DNA of 64,000 nt, taken from contig JACGCN010000001.1 of the NCBI GenBank assembly GCA_014905825.1, positions 744,001 through 808,000 of the forward strand. Direction: 5' to 3'. Under the pieces are notes generated by a model. That model was not told the DNA's origin. It ran no database searches and saw nothing but the letters and a program-made list of their open reading frames with translations. Each line of letters begins with the position of its first letter. Within the stretch, counting starts at the first letter, position 1. Below are positions 56,908 through 64,000 of the stretch, one piece after another. The stretch is from Lyophyllum atratum. Lineage: Eukaryota > Basidiomycota > Agaricomycetes > Agaricales > Lyophyllaceae. The position numbers were made by a program, and so were the translations under genes.

Positions 56908-58780
56908 ATGACTTCACAAACCGCAAAACCAGCCTATCGCAAGCATAAAATTCTATTGGAGAAGAATGGCCATCTAGACAGCGAAGTAACAGCTATACCC
57001 AATCCTACTCCAGATACCGGATTCCGACCTGTCCCAACGCCAGCGCATGTCTCTTCCACTATTTTGACGGCTCCGCCGAGTCCAACGGTGCATTCTGTCC
57101 CGCTCAGCAAGACAGGCTTACCGTCCGCATCTTTACCTGTTCTCTCGCCTTTCACGTCTCTTGATCCTAACTCCGTCGGACCTTCGCCCACAACTAGTGC
57201 CTCTACTTCGTCCTATGAAGGTCCGGATTCTTCGTCAGCAGGCGCAGCAGAGACTCATCAGGCGTCACAATCGCGCAAGTTATCTATCCCAATCATCGTG
57301 TTGCTTGCAGTAGGCTCTGCGCTTGTCGTCAGTCGGTGTCTTTGCCTTGATCAAGTATTATTCTCGCCCGACCCGCCGGCCTCGCCCGAAACCTTCGCGC
57401 CCAATCCTAGACGACCCCTTCGCAGATGACAAGAGATTCTCCGCGGACGAGTCACCGATCTTCGGTGGGAAGGAAAGAATGTCGCCTCGGCCGGGAATCA
57501 ATGGCGGGATGTGGTCTTGGTCACAATACCCTCAACCAGGAACAGTTATCACTAAGCCCGATCAGGCCGCCAAGGCTGAAAGCACCTCAGGAGGGCTCTC
57601 TCACGGATACGGGGCGGTTACTCGTTCCCCTCGTCCACTGCAAGGAAAGGCCTCGTACTCGGGTCGCAGTGGGAAAGCGCAGTATCAATTCTCCGGCCAT
57701 TCGCATACCCAGAGTGTGCCGATCACTACTTTGGAGGACTCGCCATACCAAGCATCTTTGCATCAGGTCCAAGGAGCTTTATCACGAACTGCGAGCAGGA
57801 TATCTGCGGCCTCCATATCGTTGTACCCGTCCTCTCCTCAGATCAGCCATGCCAATGTCGGTCTCGCGATCACCCGCTCACCTATGACTGCTTTTACGGC
57901 TGATGGCACCAGCGTCCTCAAACGAACTGAGCCGAAGGCTGCCTTGGCTAGGAACCGCAGCGACTCCGTTGCTGAAGCAGCAAGAAGGCCGATCTCGAAG
58001 ACGAACAGCTACTCTGAAGACTCTACTTACGAAGGATCTGATATCGGTTCGCCTTCGGTCTTGCCCTACAGGGTATCGCATGCACCGCTTGCTCCAGCTC
58101 ATGGTGGTCGTAGCAAGATCAAGTCCTCGTACTATACCCCCGGCTCGTATCCACGCGCGCCCAACGGCGCCGACAAGCCAGGAGACTCGGGGCTCCAGCA
58201 TCAGCCGCTCGCACGCAAATCCGAGTCACGCAGGGACCGCGATACACAAGCGCTGACTTATGCGCTGGGCCTTTCATCACCAACAGCAACAGAGTACGCC
58301 CCGCCCTCGCCCAATCCCACGCTGTACCCCGAAGATTCGGTGAGTGTCGTCGAGGTGAAACGGCCGCGGAAGCCAAGCCATAAGAAGAAAGCCTCGGATA
58401 AGGACGGCCAGCCGACATTGCCCGTCATCGCGACCACGATGGACGCTAGTGCGGCACTTGGCAGCTTGATGCTCATGGACTTTGGTGGGCAAGCCACGCA
58501 TGTTGACGAGCCCTCGATGAAGCGGATGTCGAGGACAGCGCTCCGCAAGCCGGTGGAAATGGAGGACGTGAGGTCAAATCTGCCGTCGGCGAGGGTGGGC
58601 GGCGGGTCGCAGCTGAATAGGAGTATGTCGAGGAGCGGCGACAAGCCGCCATCTATCCCGTTGCCGGCGCCACTTCCTTCTCTGACACAGATGGGGCTGG
58701 AGCACGCGAATCCGCAGGTGTATGCGGACTACAGGAGCCCGACGTATAGCATGTACGGGCTGTATAGAGCGGGTAACTAG
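56908..58780 (+). CDS. Single-pass membrane protein with Ser/Thr/Pro-rich ectodomain; +1 shift in the membrane segment
   Basis: The chosen ATG at 56908 begins MTSQTAKPAYRKHKILLEKN. About 120 residues of Ser/Thr/Pro-rich sequence (likely O-mannosylated ectodomain) precede a transmembrane segment SIPIIVLLAVGSALVV. The frame then steps +1 near 57332 and goes on as VGVFALIKYYSRPTRRPRPK, completing the membrane helix and its basic stop-transfer, into a 470-residue Ser/Pro-rich cytosolic tail ending YGLYRAGN at 58780. Deleting one base would give a clean helix across the join. No signal peptide is seen, so an upstream exon may be missing. The layout resembles fungal wall-sensor-like (Mid2/Wsc-type) proteins, but no named domain is recognisable. 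Confidence 0.7.
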
Positions 58781-59005
58781 AGCTAGAAACTTACTACACG
58801 ACATACTATTACTATCGAAACAATACATAATCTAAGCATCACAAGAGATGGATGAATGGAGGTATCAGAGGCGATGACGCTGCGGAAGATTCTCGACTCC
58901 ACGCGGGCGATGGTCGCCATGCATTGCGCAGCTCCGCCAAGCAACCGTCATTGCTACTTATATTATTTTATATCCCCCCATCTTCAGGGCTGCTAATCGC
59001 TGGCC

Positions 59006-60462
59006 ATGGCCAACTCCACCTTGTATCTCAAATCTATTCACGACCATGACGAGGAACACGGTGACTCCACCGAAATCATGACCACCGTCGCTACTCCGTC
59101 GCTGTGGGGCGTGCCCATCAAGCACATATCGTCAGTATACCGCTTTTTCGCGTCCCCACTATCAGCTCACGTTCTCTTTCAGTCTGGTTACACTCGCCAT
59201 CCAGAACTCCATGTTGACTCTTATCATGCACCATTCGCGCGTGTCCACTCCACCGTCCCGCACATATTCGGCCGCGACCTGCTGTACTCATGACCGAGGT
59301 GTTCAAGGGTCTAATTTCCCTCGCCATCGCATATCTACGCATAGAACATCCCCTCCGACGGACCCCAAGCAGCTGGCCTGCCCTGGACCTCGAAGGCTAA
59401 CCTCTCTACATTTCGACTTCGCAAACTAAGCAAGGATATCTTCAGTCCAGATTGCTGGAAACTCTCTATACCCGCTATTCTGTATGGTCTGTGTTATCAT
59501 TTTCTTCAGTCCGCTGCACCCCACTCACGTCGCGTTCCAGTCGTCCAAAATAACCTGCAGTATGTTGCAGCCTCCAACCTAGACGCGGCCACCTTTCAAG
59601 TCACGTACCAGATGAAGATCCTCACCACTGCCGCCTTCTCTGTTCTTCTCCTGCGTCGAAAACTCTCCCCCAGCCAATGGATCGCTCTTCTCTTCCTCGC
59701 CATCGGTGTCGGTATCGTCCAAATCCAGGCTGGCGAGGCACGGAGCCTGCCAACAGTCGTCACCGCCACCGTGGACGTCCACATCATGAACAGACTAAAA
59801 GGCTTCATGGCCGTCACTGCCGCATGCTTCACCTCCGGCCTCGCATGGCGTCTATTTTGAAATGGTCCTTAAAAACACCCAAGCTGACCTCTGGGTGCGC
59901 AACATCCAGCTCTTTCTCTTTTCCTTCCTCCCCTGCCCTCCTCCCCGCCCTCGCCCCCCTTATCTTCTCCAACGCCTCCACCCCAGCAGCCGGCTGGTGC
60001 TCCGCGCTCTTCCACAATTTTGGCCTCTGGGCGTGGGCCACCGTGGCCGTCCAGGTCTTCGGCGGGCTCATCACCGCACTCGTCATCAAGTACTCAGACA
60101 ACATCCTCAAAGGCTTCGCCACCAGCCTCAGCATCGTCCTCTCCTTCCTTGCCTCCGTCGCGCTCTTCCGCTTCCAGATGACCTTCACATTCGGACTCGG
60201 CTCGAGCATCGTCCTCGGCGCGACTTGGCTATACAATCAACCGCCGAAGCGCGTAGGCTTGCGTAGTCGGGACCCGTCATTTTGGAGCCTGCCCCGAGCT
60301 GAGAAGCATCGAGAGGAGCAGGTACGGAGTCTGTTCACTTTTTACACTGGGCGCGCGACCTCTACGAGTTCGACTACGAGCTCGCTCAGCACAATTCCGA
60401 CGTTGATCGTCACTCCCCCATTATTCGATTCTGCGAGCGAGAAGACTTTATACATCCGGTAG
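59006..60462 (+). CDS. Nucleotide-sugar transporter (SLC35A-like), frame broken by four +1 shifts
   Basis: Golgi/ER antiporter, probably for UDP-GlcNAc or UDP-Gal (SLC35A3-like). The start [20 protein letters not shown] leads, after an intron, to [20 protein letters not shown]. Conserved segments then appear in successive frames: [86 protein letters not shown] then [40 protein letters not shown]; and [20 protein letters not shown]. The joins at about 59280, 59395, 59846 and 59933 each require skipping one base and leave no room for introns; real introns occur near 59131-59182 and 59479-59532. Identity is secure; whether the gene is intact is not. Confidence 0.82.
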
Positions 60463-60878
60463 CAATATGCCGAGCCTAGAATGGCGCATTTTTCGTTCTC
60501 CATTGGCAGGCATCATCCTATAGTATATCTCGTTCCATTTTACGCTACCTGCTTGGACAGTCGACTGCCATTTCGTAATTTGATACTTAAAACTAAACAT
60601 GTATCTATATTGTAGGATTATGCCTTGGACATTGCAAAGAACATGAAGTTGGGACTGTTGAAACTGTTGCATGTGTTTTATTGCATTCTCCTGCATTGTC
60701 AACACATACAAGATCTTGTTACGATGTCCTATGCATTAGGAATAAGAAGACGTGATATATACAGCAGGTATGTAGTACAATATATACAGGGTACTCTAGT
60801 CCACAGAACATTGAAAACAACACTTGTGAACAGGAAGTCAGATACATTTATATTAGTCCATAGTTCCGTGATGATAAC
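60463..60878. other. Convergent intergenic region, sugar transporter / transhydrogenase
   Basis: About 415 bp, AT-rich, between convergent 3' ends. It includes an alternative transhydrogenase stop at 60853 (see findings). No RNA gene or repeat recognised. Confidence 0.5.
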
Positions 60879-63800
60879 TCAATCCTTCAGGTGCACTTCC
60901 AAACCACGTTTGAGAGCTTCCACTTTCCGTCAGTACATTGCTTGTAGGAGACAATTCAGTCTTACCGTCACAGGTATCCTTGGCATCTCCGAACAACATC
61001 TTGGTGCCCTGCATGTAGAACATGGGATTCGGGACATCGGCTGCGAAAAAGATCGAAGATTAGTCCCAGTAAAAAAGTGCGGTACCCTGATCTTACCATA
61101 GCCGCTCGCCAATCCTCGTTTCATGACGATCACCTGCTTGCTCTTCCACGCATGCAGGACCGGCATACCCTAAAAGTGAATTAGCGCCATTTTTTATATC
61201 TTCGTCGAAGCAGTCGCTTACAGCAATCGCAGAACCAGGCTCCAAGGCGATAGGGTTAACGGTGTCGTTGGCACCGATGACAAGGGTGACGTCAGTATCC
61301 TTGAAGTCATCGTTGATCTCGTCCATCTCCAGAACGACTGCAGGAAGATGAGTCGAGATAGTGAATGGGGTCGTGATATGACGCACTATCATAGGGCACT
61401 GATGCTTCCGCGAGGAGCACGTTGCACTGGCCAGGCATGCGGCCCGCAACGGGGTGGATGGCGAACTATAGCGGTAAGGCTTAGAACTGGATGCAAGAAA
61501 CAAGTTTTACGAGGCGACACACCCGGACAGTGACACCTTTCGCCCTAAGCATGGCGCAGATTTCCGAGATGGCGTACTGAGCCTTTGCGACGGCCATACC
61601 ATAACCCACCACCTATTCAAAGGTCGTACAAGTGTAAAATGTAGAGCAAGAGAAACACCCACCAGGATGACGCTGTCCGCATTCGCCAGCGCCTCAACTG
61701 TTTCATCCACCGTCGTTTTCGTGATTGTACCCTCTATTTTGTGCGTTTCGGTCGAGGCCGGGGCATTGATTCCGCCGAATAGAACGTTGGTGAGCGAGCG
61801 ATTCATTGCAACACACTAGATGGCGCATCTTATATGAGCCGCAAAACCCGATATGCAGGAGCGTTCGGCATACCATGATATACGACAGGATAGAACCGCT
61901 GACACCGATCAAGGACCCAATTGTCGTCAGGAGTGGATTATCCAACATGAAGCCTGGGCATCGAATTAGACACCGTCAGCACTACGATAAGCTGTCGAAG
62001 GTCACCTTCAGCGACGAGGGCGAAACCCCTGCAACAGCCAAGTGTGTCTCAGTGCCATACTAATGACAGGGCAGATGAAAAACACTAACGAATACGCATT
62101 CAACACAGTAATTACCACAGCTGTTTCAAAAAACAGCGTAAGCGGGCGCTCAAGAATGTCACGACCGAAAACGTACGCATGTCAGCTCCACCAATGGCCG
62201 CAGTCGTAGTGAAACCCTTGATGAAACTCAATACGGCGCTGACACTCAGGAAAGATGCTGCGACGAGCGGCGTGGTCGGAGCCATGGCCAAGAAGCCAGC
62301 CAGGGTCAAAGCATTGGCACCCAAGAGCGAGCTGTTGATGATATGCTTTCCCGGGAGCGCCAACGGCTTTGAGGACATCCTGCCAGCGAGCTTTAGGAAA
62401 GCAACGATAGACCCAGTGAACGTGATACCGCCTTGAAACGAGAGGGTCAATTGAGCAAGAGGACCAAGATACCCTTGACCTTACCAATGACAACACCAAG
62501 GTAGGCAGTGACAAGGTGTAAGTTGGTAAGATGTGCGGTATCTGCCAAAACACTTCCTATGCTGGTGAGGACGGCTGAAAGACCGACGATGGAGTGCAAC
62601 ATGGCAACAGTTTGGGGCAATTCAGTCGCAGTTACACGTCTTCCAATAAGGGTACCAATGGCACCACCAATACCAGCAACACCAGCAAACTGCGCAATGA
62701 CAGGTGCTGGGAAGCCAACGGCGGCTAAAGAGGCTAGAATACCAGAGCTGACACCAAGGATTCCGAGTACATTACCCTGCCTGGCCGTCGTTTGGGATGC
62801 GAGACCCGAAAGAGAGCCTGGAAAGTGTATACATGAACAATTAATTCCAACTGGATAGGACTGGAAGATCGTACCAATGCACAGTATACTACTTGTCAGA
62901 TATCCAGCTTGGACGAGTCCATCCATTCCAGTGCTCGCAGCGGCCAAGAAACCACCAGTGAAGACGACGGCAGGAATTGCGTACAGCAATGGGTACTCCG
63001 GAGGGTCGGTGGGGCCTGAAAAAGCAAGTCAGCTGTTTATCTACCACGGAGGAGAAATCAAATACGTTTGAACATATCCAGCATACGCTTAGTGATGATG
63101 AAGCCACCAGCGACGTTCACGCTCGCAAGGAGAACCGCCAGTGCGCCCAATGTCTGGGGGACGGTACCTGGGAGGTAGCCGCCACCCATGACAAACATCC
63201 CACCAATTCCCACCATACCAGAAATCGCATTGGTCACTGACATAAGAGGCGAGTGAAGGGCAGGCGCAACACCCCAAACGACTCTAAGTCTCGAACATTA
63301 GTACGTTAACTTGGCTCGTGAGATTGCACAAACCTGTATCCGATCAGACCAGCAAGACCAAAGGTGAAGAAACTGTCCATAAAAGCTGTGCCGGTTGCTT
63401 TGCCTAGTGCGACTACCCCTCCCATTCCTGCAGTGACAACAGCGACTTCGCGGGAAGCTTTCTGCCAAGGAGTGATTGCAAGGACCTCTGCTTTGGTCTC
63501 TCCCTTTGCGGGCGTAGGTGAGGGAGTTGCGGGGGCGGGCATGAGGCGAGGGATGGGTTGAAGAACCTCTCCTTCATGTACAACAATTGATCCTCGAACA
63601 ACTTCATCCTCAAGATTGATCGCGAACTTCCCGTTCTCGCCTAAAGATAGTAGGAATTTTGTTATGTTGTTAGAATAGAGAGTTGACGACTGAGTAGGTA
63701 GTCTTGACGGTAGGTCAGTGTATCCTGCAGGAAGTTCAGCGACGTTGACTGGGGATTGAAAGGTATCACCTGCCTATAATAGTTACACCTCGATGGACGT

Positions 63801-64000
63801 GAAGTTCTCCTGGACGAGTTGCCTCGCAGTTCCCACCAGCTTCCGCGGCCATGTCGACGATGATGGATCCTTGCTTCATTGCGGCAACCATCTCGTTGGT
63901 GATCAACTTTGGAGCTGGTTTCCCAGGGATTAGTGCCTGCATATGAGGTTAGTTTCTTCAGTTGGTTAGCAGACCCCAGTACACGCACCGTCGTGATGAC
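60879..64000 (-). CDS. nnt: NAD(P)(+) transhydrogenase, proton-translocating (partial, N-terminus beyond window)
   Basis: Inner mitochondrial membrane pump that reduces NADP+ with NADH using the proton gradient. The window holds the end of domain I ([40 protein letters not shown]), the linker and membrane domain II ([60 protein letters not shown]), and NADP-binding domain III. Domain III shows [60 protein letters not shown] and [20 protein letters not shown]. The final intron (60923-60965, 43 nt, branch-like CTGAC) gives [18 protein letters not shown] and a stop at 60879. Many short exons. The gene continues past 64000, which cuts off the start and most of domain I. Confidence 0.94.

Noticed and set aside
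1..64000. CRISPR arrays, tRNA/rRNA genes, transposons, telomeric repeats
   Set aside because: No regularly spaced repeats, cloverleaf consensus boxes, reverse transcriptase or transposase motifs, or telomeric repeats were found by eye.

Overview
The window is nuclear DNA of a filamentous basidiomycete, most likely a mushroom-forming Agaricomycete. Almost every gene is broken by short GT-AG introns of about 43-65 nt, the genes are packed on both strands, and the protein families (basidiomycete-type JmjC demethylase, Met8, YPQ-type PQ-loop transporter, proton-pumping transhydrogenase, Crb2/Rad9) fit that group. I see no plasmid, phage, CRISPR, rRNA, convincing tRNA or transposon. All calls come from reading translated frames and splice sites by eye; no database search was possible.

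Layout. 227-4112 (-): JmjC protein with cysteine clusters and a long disordered tail. 4703-6316 (+): Zip3/HEI10-type RING protein. 6756-8154 (+): LEA-2 membrane protein. 8385-10208 (+): DUF726 hydrolase. 10460-11714 (+): YeeE/YedE sulfur-compound transporter. 12131-13385 (-): splicing factor Slt11/RBM22. 13529-14358 (+): siroheme synthase Met8. 14683-16135 (-): Rcl1, divergent from 16215-17890 (+): Uba3. 18040-20215 (-): Npr2, divergent from 20282-21653 (+): Ogg1. 22030-22602 (+) and 25330-25899 (-): two small heat-shock proteins facing each other around N-myristoyltransferase (23009-25115, -). 26149-27457 (+): ING protein. 27730-29308 (-): Ufd1, divergent from Cct4 (29597-31633, +). 32125-33688 (-): mitochondrial carrier. 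33919-37034 (-): Rrn6, divergent from uL3m (37166-38353, +). 38507-39549 (+): unknown protein. 39693-40921 (-): LisH-CTLH protein. 41099-42983 (-): PQ-loop transporter. 43454-44691 (+): Lin1/CD2BP2. 44889-47934 (-): Rad54. 48060-50617 (-): chromodomain protein. 51250-51716 (+): BRI3-like protein. 52102-56196 (-): Crb2/Rad9-type checkpoint mediator. 56908-58780 (+): single-pass membrane protein. 59006-60462 (+): nucleotide-sugar transporter. 60879 to the window end (-): NAD(P) transhydrogenase, cut by the edge.

Most genes are unrelated housekeeping loci, many sharing very short divergent promoters (66-143 bp). Loose themes are DNA repair (ogg1, rad54, the Crb2-like gene), sulfur/siroheme metabolism (YeeE-like, met8), amino-acid/TORC1 homeostasis (npr2, the vacuolar PQ-loop transporter) and chromatin (JmjC, ING, chromodomain).

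The most unusual signal is a recurrent one. In several genes with recognisable conserved sequence (nucleotide-sugar transporter, PQ-loop transporter, Met8, the 57-kb membrane protein) the frame shifts by exactly +1 with no room for an intron, repeatedly just before a codon starting with G. Residual insertion-type sequencing errors are the leading explanation, but the clustering and uniform direction deserve a check against reads and transcripts.
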